Translations under genes and position numbers: made by a program | In this document: positions 52,374 through 61,091 of the stretch, in pieces | Numbering within the stretch: position 1 is the first letter of the stretch | How the letters are laid out: the number at the start of each line of letters is the position of its first letter | Notes under the pieces: generated by a model | Told to the model about the DNA's origin: nothing | The model's input: only the letters and a program-made list of their open reading frames with translations | Database searches by the model: none | Assembly: GCF_020622355.1 (NCBI RefSeq) | Contig: NZ_WHVL01000001.1 | Span: 372,001-436,000, forward strand | Origin: Vreelandella malpeensis | GTDB lineage: Bacteria; Pseudomonadota; Gammaproteobacteria; Pseudomonadales; Halomonadaceae | DNA: 64,000 nt | Reading direction: 5' to 3'

Positions 52374-53407
52374 ATCAGCGGCGCGTACTGCTGGATGGCC
52401 TCGTAGGCGGCATCGATCAGCGCCTGACTCTCTTCCGGGCTCACCCAGTCTGCCCCGATGGCCGCCTGGTCGGCCCAGGTCGTGAACTCGTCGCTTTCAA
52501 GGGTCTCGCGGTAGGCCTTGAGCAGGCGCGCGTAGCGTTCGGGGTACTCCTGCTCCAGAGAGGCGTGGACCATGAGGCCGGTGACATTGCCGCCCACCAG
52601 CGGCAGCGCCTCGACGCCAAGATCCGCCAGTGCGTCGTTGAGAAGCGGCGCGTCCCAGTCATCGCTTTGCTGATCGTGCACTACCGCAAGTGGGCGGATC
52701 TCCTCCTCGATGGTGAGCGCCGCTTCGGCGGCGAGAATCTCGAAGTCCACCTGGTTGCCCGCCAGCGCCGTGCGCAGCGGGGCACCGCCGCTGTAGGTGA
52801 CAAAACGCACGTTGTCATGGTCGATCTCCAGAGCGTCCATCATCATCAGGGTCTGGATATGCCCGCCGTTGCCGACGATGATGCCGGAGCTGACCTGGCC
52901 CGGCTCGCGCATCGCCTCGATGAGCTGCTCGAGGGTGTCGTAGGGGCTTTCGTCATGAACCGCGACAATGCCGTAGTCGTTCCACTGGGCGCTGAGCAGG
53001 GCGAAATCCGACCAGGTCACCGGTGCGCCGCTCACCTCGATGGCGCTGGCCAGATACGGTGCGGCCTGCATGACCAGAAGCGTATCGCCATCGGCGGGCT
53101 GCTGCTGGAAATAGGTCGCTCCCAAGGCTCCCGCGCCGCCCGGGCGGTTGAGCACGGTGACCGGAACGCCAAGACGCGGCGAGAGGTGCTCGGCCAGGCC
53201 CCGGGCCAGCCGGTCGGCGCTGCCGCCGGCATCGAAGGGCACGATGATCTCGATGGGCCGGTCCGGCCATGTCTCGGCCTTCGCCTGGGGCGAAAGGCCG
53301 AGTGCCATCCCCCCGAGCGCAAGACAGGACGCGGCGCCCAGGGATGCGAAGGCACGCGGGGAAGTACCACGCGAGAATACTGAGAAAGCGGCTAGAGCAA
53401 GGGGCAT
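52367..53407 (-). CDS. tctC: TTT transporter periplasmic substrate-binding protein TctC (system D)
   Basis: A 346-residue Bug-family binding protein. The ATG at 53407 has GGAG 6 nt upstream, while the upstream in-frame start is TTG. The signal peptide is long (MPLALAAFSVF...LSPQAKA), then the signature IEIIVPFDAGGSADRLARGLAEHLS and VTVLNRPGGAGALGATYFQQQPADGDTLL. It heads the tctCBA unit divergent from a HutC-type regulator. Its 3' end and stop codon are triplicated in 13-bp units. Confidence 0.91.
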   Translation of the reverse strand: MPLALAAFSVFSRGTSPRAFASLGAASCLALGGMALGLSPQAKAETWPDRPIEIIVPFDAGGSADRLARGLAEHLSPRLGVPVTVLNRPGGAGALGATYFQQQPADGDTLLVMQAAPYLASAIEVSGAPVTWSDFALLSAQWNDYGIVAVHDESPYDTLEQLIEAMREPGQVSSGIIVGNGGHIQTLMMMDALEIDHDNVRFVTYSGGAPLRTALAGNQVDFEILAAEAALTIEEEIRPLAVVHDQQSDDWDAPLLNDALADLGVEALPLVGGNVTGLMVHASLEQEYPERYARLLKAYRETLESDEFTTWADQAAIGADWVSPEESQALIDAAYEAIQQYAPLIK

Positions 53408-53519
53408 GGACGTCTCCAACGGTCTACTTGTTATGAAACGGGCGAGATCTGGGTCTCGTTAGCAGGATCCTGCGGGCCTTAGGGCCGGGGCGGCGTATTG
53501 TGTTATCGGTTGCCACCCG

Positions 53520-53560
53520 ATGCATTGATGCATGCGTCTTTTGTCATGTCAATAAGACAA
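53520..53560. promoter_or_regulatory. Candidate GntR/HutC operators in the tctC-gntR intergenic region
   Basis: Two symmetric elements lie in the 236-bp divergent region: ATGCATTGATGCAT (53520-53533) and TTGTCATGTCAATAAGACAA (53541-53560), whose inner GTCAATAAGAC is a palindrome. HutC-type regulators usually bind palindromes between their own gene and a divergent target; the assignment is inferred. Confidence 0.45.
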
Positions 53561-53643
53561 ATGCTCGACTCAAAGTGGTTTCAAGGTCGGCCTGGACACG
53601 TTACAAAGGGGCCATCCCCCGCCTTTTCGAGCAAGGAGTTGCC

Positions 53644-54420
53644 GTGCACGTGACGTCACCCGCCAAGGAAAACGCCGACGACCCTTGGCCCAAGCATCAC
53701 CGGGTCTATCTGGTGCTGCGTCAGGAGATCCTCGACGGGCACTACCCCCTCGACCAGTCGTTGCCCAACGAGATCGCCCTGGCGGGACAGTTCGGGGTTT
53801 CTCGCATTACCATGCGCAAGGCAATGGAGCGGCTCAACCGAGAGGGGCTCGTCGAGCGCTATCGCGGCAAGGGCACTTTTCCCGTCCAGGCTCCTCACTC
53901 GCCAGTGCAGGCAAGCATTTCCGGAGTCATCGAGAACCTGATCGCCATGGGGCTCAACACCGACGTAGAGGTGCACGCCTTCGACTACGTCGCCGCGAGT
54001 GCGGACATCGCCGCCACCCTCGAGCTCGCGCCCGGCGCCCAGGTACAAAAAGCCGTGCGTATTCGAAGCCTTCGGGGTACGCCCTTCTCCTTGCTCATCA
54101 CCCACGTGCCGCAAGACGTGGGCCAATGCTTCACTCGAGAGGACCTGGCGACCCACCCTCTTTTGCTGCTCTTCGCCCGGGCCGGGCATCCGGCTACCCA
54201 CGCGCGCCAGACGATCACCGCCAAGCTCGCCACCCCTGAGCAGGCTCGCCTGCTTGACATGCAGCCCGGCGACGCCTTGCTGTGCATCCGGCGGGTCGTC
54301 TTCGATGCCGGGCAGCGCCCCCTGGAGTTCGTCGAAGGGTTCTATCGCCCGGACACCTACGAGCACCAGGTCTCGCTGGGGGTCAAGATGCACAACGACC
54401 AGCAGGTGTGGGACACCTGA
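53644..54420 (+). CDS. GntR-family regulator, HutC/UTRA type
   Basis: A 258-residue regulator: wHTH at about residues 18-85 (HHRVYLVLRQEILDGHYPLDQSLPNEIALAGQFGVSRITMRKAMERLNREGLVERYRGKGTF) and a UTRA ligand domain after 95. GTG at 53644 is taken as start because AAGGAG is 5 nt upstream; the longer frame adds an unrelated 48 residues. It is divergent from the tctCBA system D and probably represses it until the substrate is present. Confidence 0.9.
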   Translation: MHVTSPAKENADDPWPKHHRVYLVLRQEILDGHYPLDQSLPNEIALAGQFGVSRITMRKAMERLNREGLVERYRGKGTFPVQAPHSPVQASISGVIENLIAMGLNTDVEVHAFDYVAASADIAATLELAPGAQVQKAVRIRSLRGTPFSLLITHVPQDVGQCFTREDLATHPLLLLFARAGHPATHARQTITAKLATPEQARLLDMQPGDALLCIRRVVFDAGQRPLEFVEGFYRPDTYEHQVSLGVKMHNDQQVWDT

Positions 54421-54656
54421 TCACCGGACTCTCTTACGCATTGAAGAAGCCTCGTAAAGACAAAAAACGATGAAAAGCTTTGCTTCGCAGCAACAAACGT
54501 GACACTGTTGGAACCAGTTGGTTAGCAAGCAGCATGGTTTCAGTAGCGTACGATCTTTTCGGCAGCCTGATAGCGTCTTCCTTGTTTCACCCGCTACTTC
54601 AATCTGGGTAATACCAGGAATTTCACGACAGCGCTTCGGCGCGAAAGGATTTAGAC

Positions 54657-54863
54657 ATGGCAACTGGCACAGTCAAGTGGTTCAACGATTCCAAAGGTTT
54701 CGGCTTCATCGCTCCGTCCGACGGCGGTGATGACCTGTTCGCTCACTTCTCCGAGATCCAAGCCGACGGCTTCAAGACTCTGCAGGAAGGCGCAACCGTC
54801 TCCTTCGACGTCACCCAGGGCAAGAAAGGCCTGCAGGCGTCCAACATCAAGCAGACTTCCTAA
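54657..54863 (+). CDS. Cold-shock protein, CspA family
   Basis: A 68-residue OB-fold RNA chaperone with both RNA-binding motifs, KGFGFI (13-18) and DLFAHF (26-31). The start has GGATTT-like leader and is preceded by a 236-bp region without a gene, consistent with the long regulated leaders of csp genes. A hairpin follows. It is convergent with rlmA. Confidence 0.95.
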   Translation: MATGTVKWFNDSKGFGFIAPSDGGDDLFAHFSEIQADGFKTLQEGATVSFDVTQGKKGLQASNIKQTS

Positions 54864-54900
54864 CATTCGTTAGCAACCTGCTCGGGCGCAAGCCCAACCA

Positions 54901-54924
54901 CAAGGCCCGCTCATGCGGGCCTTG
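54901..54924 (+). terminator. Terminator-like hairpin after the cold-shock gene
   Basis: CAAGGCCCGC, loop TCAT, GCGGGCCTTG; the T tract is weak (TTGCG). It may serve rlmA as well. Confidence 0.65.
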
Positions 54925-54943
54925 TTGCGTCTGGGGCAAGCCC

Positions 54944-55813
54944 TCATGCGTGAGCGGTCTTGACCCAGGTTTGCAGGCGCACATCCACCGTGAGGCTCAG
55001 CGTCTTGAGTGCCTGCGCGCGCTCCCGGCCTCGGGCACTCGCCCGGTAAAGATGCGGCGTCATGGCCAGAAGGTCGGCAATCGCCGCCTGATCGTCGAGG
55101 GTGATGGTCTCGCGAATACGCTGCTCGTCTCTGACTGCGAACCCCGTCGGGGGCTGTGGCGGCGCGCTGCGTTCGGGTTTCAGGCTAGGGTAGATGATCT
55201 CGCGCAGCTCGCGAAGATGATCGCCTCCCGCTTCCGCTTGAATCCACACCCCGCCCGGGGCCAGCACCCGGGAAAACTCTTGAACCACCGGGAAACCGAA
55301 CAGGCACAGCAGGCGGTCGATGCTCTGGTCCTGAATCGGCAGGTTGGCGTTGCTGCCGACCAGCCAGTGGGCCTCCCTCAGGTGATCGTTGCCGATTGCC
55401 CGCGCCTGCCGCGCCCCCTGTTGCACCGCCCACTTGGAGATGTCCAGCCCGACGAGCGCCAGCGGCACGTCACCGGCCTGCTGGGCAAGCTCGCGCAGGT
55501 AGTACCCCTCACCGCAGCCGGCGTCCAGGCAGCGCATTGGCGCACTCGCGGCGCCTTCGAGCACGGCTTTGCTTACCGCCTCGGCGACCCTTCGATAATG
55601 TCCCGCATTCAGAAAGCGCTGGCGCGCCGCCACCATCTCCTTGCTGTCGCCGGGGTCCGCGGAGCGCTTGTTCTGCACCGGCAGTAGATTGACGTAGCCT
55701 TGGCGCGCGATATCGAAGCTGTGCCCCGCCGGGCAGCGCCAGTTCGACTCGAGGCGATGGAGGGGCTGGCCATCCAGCGGGCAGGCCAGCGCCTGGAAGG
55801 AAGTCAACGACAT
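54944..55813 (-). CDS. rlmA: 23S rRNA (guanine-745 N1)-methyltransferase
   Basis: A 289-residue SAM-dependent methyltransferase. After an N-terminal zinc-ribbon-like segment comes GYVNLLPVQNKRSADPGDSKEMVAARQRFLNAGHY, as in E. coli RlmA, then the SAM motif CLDAGCGEGYYLREL. In the ribbon (CPLDGQPL ... RCPAGHSFD) the second E. coli zinc cysteine is Asp, so metal binding may be altered. It modifies G745 in 23S rRNA helix 35. Confidence 0.92.
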   Translation of the reverse strand: MSLTSFQALACPLDGQPLHRLESNWRCPAGHSFDIARQGYVNLLPVQNKRSADPGDSKEMVAARQRFLNAGHYRRVAEAVSKAVLEGAASAPMRCLDAGCGEGYYLRELAQQAGDVPLALVGLDISKWAVQQGARQARAIGNDHLREAHWLVGSNANLPIQDQSIDRLLCLFGFPVVQEFSRVLAPGGVWIQAEAGGDHLRELREIIYPSLKPERSAPPQPPTGFAVRDEQRIRETITLDDQAAIADLLAMTPHLYRASARGRERAQALKTLSLTVDVRLQTWVKTAHA

Positions 55814-55910
55814 TGCAGAACTCTGGAAAAAGGAGGTAAGTCGCGGTGATACCCCACGCCATCGACGTGCAGCCGCGCCAGGGTATCAAATGTACCCACG
55901 GCTGGCGCGC

Positions 55911-55970
55911 ACGCTTTTAACGAGCACGCTTTTAACGAGCATGCTTTTAACGAGCATGCTTTTAACGAGC
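55911..55970. repeat. Four 15-bp tandem repeats over the 3' end of the HTH regulator gene
   Basis: ACGCTTTTAACGAGC twice (55911, 55926) then ATGCTTTTAACGAGC twice (55941, 55956). The gene's stop codon and last codons lie in the final unit, and the three others repeat the in-frame stop downstream. Confidence 0.92.
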
Positions 55971-56693
55971 ATAGTTCTGGAACAGCCCGTGCTGCCACTG
56001 GCGTACCGCCAGCACCGAGGTGGTGCCGAAGCGCTGGGTGATGGGCAGCACCTGCTCGCGCTCGCACAGGGCGTGAAACTCCTTGGCCAGGCGCTGGACG
56101 ATCTGCTGCCACTCCTGATTGCCGGCGCGCGACAGCAGACCGTTGAGCACCACGAGCTTCTCGCTGTCGGCCTCGAAGCGCGAGCGGAAGAAGTCGCCGG
56201 CGATGTGCGCCTGGAAGAACTGCTGGATCGGCCCGCCGGGACGCCAGCGAAAGTTGGCCGCCACCCGGCGCTTGATGCGATTGCCCGGCAGAAGCTCGAT
56301 CAGCCCCAACTTCTCAAGGACGAGCAGATGCGTCGTGCACTGCGCCTCGCTGAGCTGGTACTGACGGTGAATATCGTCGAAGCTGTAGCCGTTAAGCACG
56401 CACACGGCGACCAGGAAGAGCTCGCGATCGTCGGCGATACGCTGCTCCTGGGTATGAGTGAGCTGCTGCAGACGGTGCATCTCGGCCTGCATCATTTGGG
56501 TCAGTTCGAAAAGCTCCATCCCCAGGTGCCCGCAGATGCACTCGAGCCGGGCCAGGGTGAGGTGGCGCTCGGCGAACAGGCGCTTGACCGAGGCTTCACT
56601 CAGGTCGAGCCAGCGGGCCACGTCAGCATAGGTCTTGCCCTGGGCGCGCAGCTGGCGCTTCAGGGTGGCGAGCAGCGAGGCGGTCTGTGACAT
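55962..56693 (-). CDS. XRE-type helix-turn-helix transcriptional regulator
   Basis: A 243-residue regulator with an N-terminal Cro/C1-type HTH (residues 8-62: LKRQLRAQGKTYADVARWLDLSEASVKRLFAERHLTLARLECICGHLGM) and a C-terminal domain of about 170 residues with a second predicted wHTH (FDDIHRQYQLSEAQCTTHLLVLEKLGLIELLPGNRIKRR). It is divergent from the phospholipid-remodelling gene at 56827, its plausible target. Its 3' end consists of repeated 15-bp units. Confidence 0.85.
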   Translation of the reverse strand: MSQTASLLATLKRQLRAQGKTYADVARWLDLSEASVKRLFAERHLTLARLECICGHLGMELFELTQMMQAEMHRLQQLTHTQEQRIADDRELFLVAVCVLNGYSFDDIHRQYQLSEAQCTTHLLVLEKLGLIELLPGNRIKRRVAANFRWRPGGPIQQFFQAHIAGDFFRSRFEADSEKLVVLNGLLSRAGNQEWQQIVQRLAKEFHALCEREQVLPITQRFGTTSVLAVRQWQHGLFQNYAR

Positions 56694-56826
56694 GCCGGTC
56701 TCCCGAGGAAAGTAGCGTATAAGGATACTCGAGCGGGCCCATGGCGCAACTTCTCACGCCAAGGTTGCGCGATATGCAGCGCTCACCGACAGTCGCTTCA
56801 CGACAAGGACACACAAGGTTCACCCC

Positions 56827-59800
56827 ATGCAACGACTCTACCGAATGCCGGGCGCCTGGCCCTACCTGGCGGCGATCTTTCTCAACGCCTTCGTGGACCT
56901 GGGCCACAAGATTGTCATCCAGAACACCATCTTCAAGAGCTTCGACGGCACGACCCAGGTGGTGCTCACCGCCGTGGTCAACGGGCTGATCCTGCTGCCG
57001 TTCATCCTGCTGTTTCGTCCGGCGGGGTTCGTCGCCAGCACCTATCCCAAGGTACGCGTGCTGCGCGCCGCCGCCTGGGGGGCGGTGGGCATCTCGCTGG
57101 GGATCACCGCGGCCTACTACCTCGGCCACTTCTGGCTCGCCTTCGCCATGACGCTGGCACTGGCGGTACAATCGGCCTTCTACTCGCCGGCCAAGTACGC
57201 GCTGGTCAAGACGCTGTTCGGCAAGCCGCGCCTGGCGGAAGCCAACGGGCTGGTGCAGGCGGTGACCATCGTGTCGATCCTGGCCGGCACCCTGGCGTTC
57301 ACCGCGCTGTTCGAGGTCATGCTCGGCGTCAGTGACGGCGACCCGAGCGCTCTCCTGCACCAGGTCGCGCCGCTGGGCTGGCTGCTGGTAGGCAACAGCC
57401 TGCTCCAGGCGCTGCTGCTTTACCGCCTGCCGCTGGACGCCGCCCCCATCGCCGAGCCGGATGCGCCGCTTTCGCCCCGCTCCACCCGCGAGACGCTGAG
57501 TGCCATCGCCCGTCAGCCGGTGCTGAGGCTCTCGATCATCGGGCTTGCGACCTTCTGGTCCGTGGGTCAGGTGCTGCTGGCGGCGTTTCCTGCCTACGCC
57601 AAGCAGGCGCTTGCCATCGACAATACCTTGGTGCTGCAGGGCATTCTCGCCGCCAGTGGCGTGGGTATCGCGCTGGGCTCGATGCTCGCCAGCCGCTTTT
57701 CGAAAAACCGCATCGAGACCGGCCTGATTCCGGTCGGGGCGCTGGGCGTGGCGCTGGGGCTCGGCGCGCTGTCGTTTCTCTCGACGCCGCTCGCCCAGGC
57801 GCTGAATTTCGTGTTCATCGGCATGATGGGCGGGCTGTTCATCGTCCCGCTCAACGCCTTGATCCAGTTTCACGCCGAGGAGCGTACGCTGGGCACGGTG
57901 CTGGCCGCCAACAACTGGTTCCAGAACCTGTCGATGCTCGGGTTTCTCGTTGTCACCGCACTGGTGGCGCTGGCGGGGCTGGACAGCCGCTACCTGCTCT
58001 GGCTGATCACCGCCGTGGCCCTGGTGGGCGGCGCCTACACCGTGGTCAAGCTGCCCCAGAGCCTGGTGCGCTTCGTGCTGAGCTTTTTGCTCACCCGCCA
58101 CTACCGCGTGGCGGTGCACGGGCTCGAGAACATGCCCGCCCAGGGCGGCGTGCTGCTGCTGGGCAACCACATCAGCTTCGTCGACTGGGCCATGGTGCAG
58201 ATCGCCTCGCCCCGGCCGGTGCGCTTCGTGATGCTCAAGAGCGTGTTCGATCGCTGGTACCTGCGCGGCTTTCTCAAGGCGCTGGGCTGCATTCCCATCG
58301 AACGGGGCGAAAGCGCGGCGGCCTCCCTCGAGGCGGTGGCCGAGCAGCTCAACGCCGGCGAGGTGGTGTGCCTGTTCCCGGAAGGTGCGATCAGCCGCAC
58401 CGGCCAGCTCGGCGAGTTCCGTCGCGGCTACCAGCGCGCCTGCGAGAAGGCGAACCCGGACGTGGTCATCGTGCCGTTCTACCTGCGAGGGCTGTGGGGC
58501 AGCCAGTTCTCGCGCTCCTCTCAAAAGCTCAAGACCCTGCGCAACGCCCCGCTGCACCGCGCGGTGACCGTCGCCTTCGGCGAGCCGCTGTCCAAAGACA
58601 CCCCGGCGGACGTGCTCAAGCGGCGCATCTTCGAGCAGGCCACCCGCTCCTGGCAGCACGCCCTGGAGGATCTTCCCACTCTCGGCGAGGCGTGGATCAA
58701 GAGCGTCAAGCGTCGCCCCGGCGAGCTCGCTCTGGTCGATTCGATCAGCCGTCCGCTCTCGGCGGCCAAGGCGCTCAGCGCCAGCCTGCTGCTCGCCCGA
58801 CGCTTTCGCGCCCTCGACCCAAGGCAGAACCTGGGTCTTCTGCTGCCCACCAGCAGCGCCGGGGTGCTGGCCAACATGGCCACGCTGCTGGCGGGCAAGA
58901 CGGTGGTCAACCTGAACTACACCGCAGGCCTCGAGGCGCTGGGCTCGGCACTGAAACAGGCCGAAATCACGACCGTGATCACCTCCGAGCGCTTCATGGA
59001 GAAGCTCGAGGCACGGGGGCTCGATACCCGGGCGCTGCTGGCCGACACCCGCGTGGTGACCCTCGAATCCTTGCAGGCGCAGATGAGCGGCGTGGCCAAG
59101 GTGGCGACCTGGCTTGGCGTGCGCCTGCTGCCTGCCCGAGCGCTGTGCGCGCTCTTCGACCGGGCACGCGGCGCCGAGCAGACCGCGGCGATCCTGTTCT
59201 CCAGCGGCAGCGAAGGCGCTCCCAAGGGGGTGATGCTCAACCACCGCAACCTGATGGCCAACATCCAGCAGACCTCGGATGCGCTCAACACCGAACATGA
59301 CGACGTGATGCTCGGATCGCTGCCGCTGTTTCACGCCTTCGGGCTGACCGTCACCCAGTTTTTGCCGCTGATCGAGGGGCTGCCGCTGGTGTGCCACCCG
59401 GACCCGACCGACGCTCCCGGCATCGCCAAGGCGGTGGCGCGCCACCGAGCGACGATCATGTGCGCCACCTCCACCTTTCTGCGGCTTTTCAATCGCAGTG
59501 CCAAGGTGCATCCGCTGATGCTGGAGAGTTTGCGCGTGGTGGTCGCCGGCGCCGAGCGCGTCGACGACGACGTGCGCCGCGCCTTCCAGGAGAAGTTCTA
59601 CAAGCCGATCTTCGAAGGCTACGGCGCGACGGAAACCGCGCCGGTGGCGGCGGTGAACCTGCCGGACGCCCTGGATCTCAACTACCTGCAGGTGCAGCGC
59701 GGTGCCAAGGCGGGCAGCGTCGGCATGCCGCTTCCCGGCACCAGCGTCAAGATCGTCGACCCGGACACGTTTGCAGAGCTGCCTACCGGCGAGCCGGGCA

Positions 59801-60294
59801 TGGTGCTGATCAGCGGCCCGCAAGTGATGCAGGGCTACCTGAACGATCCCGAACGCACTGCGGAAGTCCTCGTCACCCACGAGGGCCAGACCTGGTACGT
59901 CTCCTTCGACAAGGGCGTGCTCGACGAGGACGGGTTTCTGACCCTGATCGACCGCTACTCGCGCCTGGCCAAGATCGGCGGCGAGATGGTCAGCCTGTCG
60001 GCAGTAGAGCGCGCGGTGAAGGCCGCCCTGCCCGACCCGGACATCGAGGTGATGGCGGTGAACCTGCCGGACAGCGCCAAGGGCGAGCGTATCGTGCTGC
60101 TCTCGACGAGCCCGCTCGAGGCGCAGGCAGTGCGGGGCGCGATGCGCGATCAGGGCGTCTCCTCGCTGATGATTCCCTCGCACTGGCTAAGTGTCGAGGC
60201 GCTGCCGCGCCTGGGGGCCGGAAAGCCCGACGTGGCGGCGGCCAAGCGGCTGGCCCGCGAGCGCCTCGAGACGGAGGATTTTATCGACGGGTAG
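56827..60294 (+). CDS. aas: Fused lysophospholipid transporter / acyltransferase / acyl-ACP synthetase (LplT-Aas type)
   Basis: An 1155-residue three-domain protein. Residues about 1-410 are a 12-TM MFS domain like LplT; about 430-610 a PlsC acyltransferase with NHISFVD (H-x4-D motif near 448) and FPEGAISRTGQLGEFRRG; about 640-1150 an AMP-binding synthetase with FSSGSEGAPKG (near 792) and FEGYGATETAPV. Such proteins flip lysophosphatidylethanolamine inward and re-acylate it in inner-membrane repair. In E. coli LplT and Aas are separate; here all is one chain. The divergent HTH protein may regulate it. Confidence 0.93.
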   Translation: MQRLYRMPGAWPYLAAIFLNAFVDLGHKIVIQNTIFKSFDGTTQVVLTAVVNGLILLPFILLFRPAGFVASTYPKVRVLRAAAWGAVGISLGITAAYYLGHFWLAFAMTLALAVQSAFYSPAKYALVKTLFGKPRLAEANGLVQAVTIVSILAGTLAFTALFEVMLGVSDGDPSALLHQVAPLGWLLVGNSLLQALLLYRLPLDAAPIAEPDAPLSPRSTRETLSAIARQPVLRLSIIGLATFWSVGQVLLAAFPAYAKQALAIDNTLVLQGILAASGVGIALGSMLASRFSKNRIETGLIPVGALGVALGLGALSFLSTPLAQALNFVFIGMMGGLFIVPLNALIQFHAEERTLGTVLAANNWFQNLSMLGFLVVTALVALAGLDSRYLLWLITAVALVGGAYTVVKLPQSLVRFVLSFLLTRHYRVAVHGLENMPAQGGVLLLGNHISFVDWAMVQIASPRPVRFVMLKSVFDRWYLRGFLKALGCIPIERGESAAASLEAVAEQLNAGEVVCLFPEGAISRTGQLGEFRRGYQRACEKANPDVVIVPFYLRGLWGSQFSRSSQKLKTLRNAPLHRAVTVAFGEPLSKDTPADVLKRRIFEQATRSWQHALEDLPTLGEAWIKSVKRRPGELALVDSISRPLSAAKALSASLLLARRFRALDPRQNLGLLLPTSSAGVLANMATLLAGKTVVNLNYTAGLEALGSALKQAEITTVITSERFMEKLEARGLDTRALLADTRVVTLESLQAQMSGVAKVATWLGVRLLPARALCALFDRARGAEQTAAILFSSGSEGAPKGVMLNHRNLMANIQQTSDALNTEHDDVMLGSLPLFHAFGLTVTQFLPLIEGLPLVCHPDPTDAPGIAKAVARHRATIMCATSTFLRLFNRSAKVHPLMLESLRVVVAGAERVDDDVRRAFQEKFYKPIFEGYGATETAPVAAVNLPDALDLNYLQVQRGAKAGSVGMPLPGTSVKIVDPDTFAELPTGEPGMVLISGPQVMQGYLNDPERTAEVLVTHEGQTWYVSFDKGVLDEDGFLTLIDRYSRLAKIGGEMVSLSAVERAVKAALPDPDIEVMAVNLPDSAKGERIVLLSTSPLEAQAVRGAMRDQGVSSLMIPSHWLSVEALPRLGAGKPDVAAAKRLARERLETEDFIDG

Positions 60295-60413
60295 CGCTGA
60301 ATTTTCGCCATGGATGGCACCAGCGACTTGGGGTAGATTATTGAAACCTAAAGTGGACTCGCGAACCAACGAGTCCCCATCGATTCGCACGCGTTACTCA
60401 AGGAGAGAATCCA

Positions 60414-61013
60414 GTGGCCAATTCTGCCATCGAAGCATTCGAGAACCGTCGTAGCCAATACGCCATTGGCAAGGACATCCCGCTCGACCAGGACGCGACC
60501 GCCGAGCTGATCCAGAAGGCGGTTAAGCTGGCGCCAACCTCGTTCAACTCGCAAAGCTCGCGCGCGGTGATTCTGTTTGGCGATCACCACGACCGCTTCT
60601 GGCAGATCGTTCTGGACACCCTGCGCGAGATCGTGCCTGCCGATGCCTTCGCGCCGACCGAGAAGAAGATCGCTGGCTTCGCTGCCGGCGCCGGCACGGT
60701 GCTGTTCTTTGAAGACCAGGACGTGGTCAAGAGCCTGCAGGAGAAGTTTCCGCTCTACGCCGACAACTTCCCGGTATGGTCGGAGCACGCCACCGGCATC
60801 GCCCAGTTCGCGGTATGGACGGCGCTGTCCGATGCTGGCATCGGCGCCAGCCTGCAGCACTACAACCCGATCATCGACGAGGCGGTGGCAAAAGAGTGGG
60901 ACCTGCCCGCCACCTGGACGCTGCGCGCACAGATGCCGTTCGGCTCCCATGAAGGCGAGTTCGGCGAAAAGACCTTCATGGACGACAGCGAGCGCTTTCG
61001 CGTCTTTGCCTGA
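60414..61013 (+). CDS. Nitroreductase-family protein (HBN1/FRM2-like)
   Basis: A 199-residue FMN-binding nitroreductase-like protein with LAPTSFNSQSSRAVILFG near residue 40 and FPVWSEHATGIAQFAVWTALSDAGIGASLQHYNPII, as in the fungal Frm2/Hbn1 branch and bacterial relatives. It starts at GTG with AAGGAG 8 nt upstream. Likely a NAD(P)H-dependent reductase of nitro or quinone compounds; physiological substrate unknown. Confidence 0.85.
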   Translation: MANSAIEAFENRRSQYAIGKDIPLDQDATAELIQKAVKLAPTSFNSQSSRAVILFGDHHDRFWQIVLDTLREIVPADAFAPTEKKIAGFAAGAGTVLFFEDQDVVKSLQEKFPLYADNFPVWSEHATGIAQFAVWTALSDAGIGASLQHYNPIIDEAVAKEWDLPATWTLRAQMPFGSHEGEFGEKTFMDDSERFRVFA

Positions 61014-61054
61014 GCGTCCATGAGCTGAGCCGACGCCTCACGCGCGTCACCAAG

Positions 61055-61086
61055 AGCCCCGCTGGCGCCTGCCGGCGGGGCTTTTT
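61055..61086 (+). terminator. Rho-independent terminator after the nitroreductase gene
   Basis: AGCCCCGC, GC-rich internal pairing, GCGGGGCT, then TTTT. Confidence 0.85.
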
Positions 61087-61091
61087 CATGC

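Noticed and set aside
55804-56112. Repeat-containing peptide CSLKACSLKA... encoded across the 15-bp repeats
   Set aside because: It arises from reading the tandem DNA repeat in another frame, without a start signal, and overlaps the end of the HTH gene.
56623-60183. An open frame of 1186 codons on the minus strand opposite the LplT-Aas gene
   Set aside because: Its product is low-complexity, rich in His, Gln, Arg and Gly, with no family resemblance, while the plus strand encodes a clear three-domain protein. It is a shadow frame of high-GC coding DNA.
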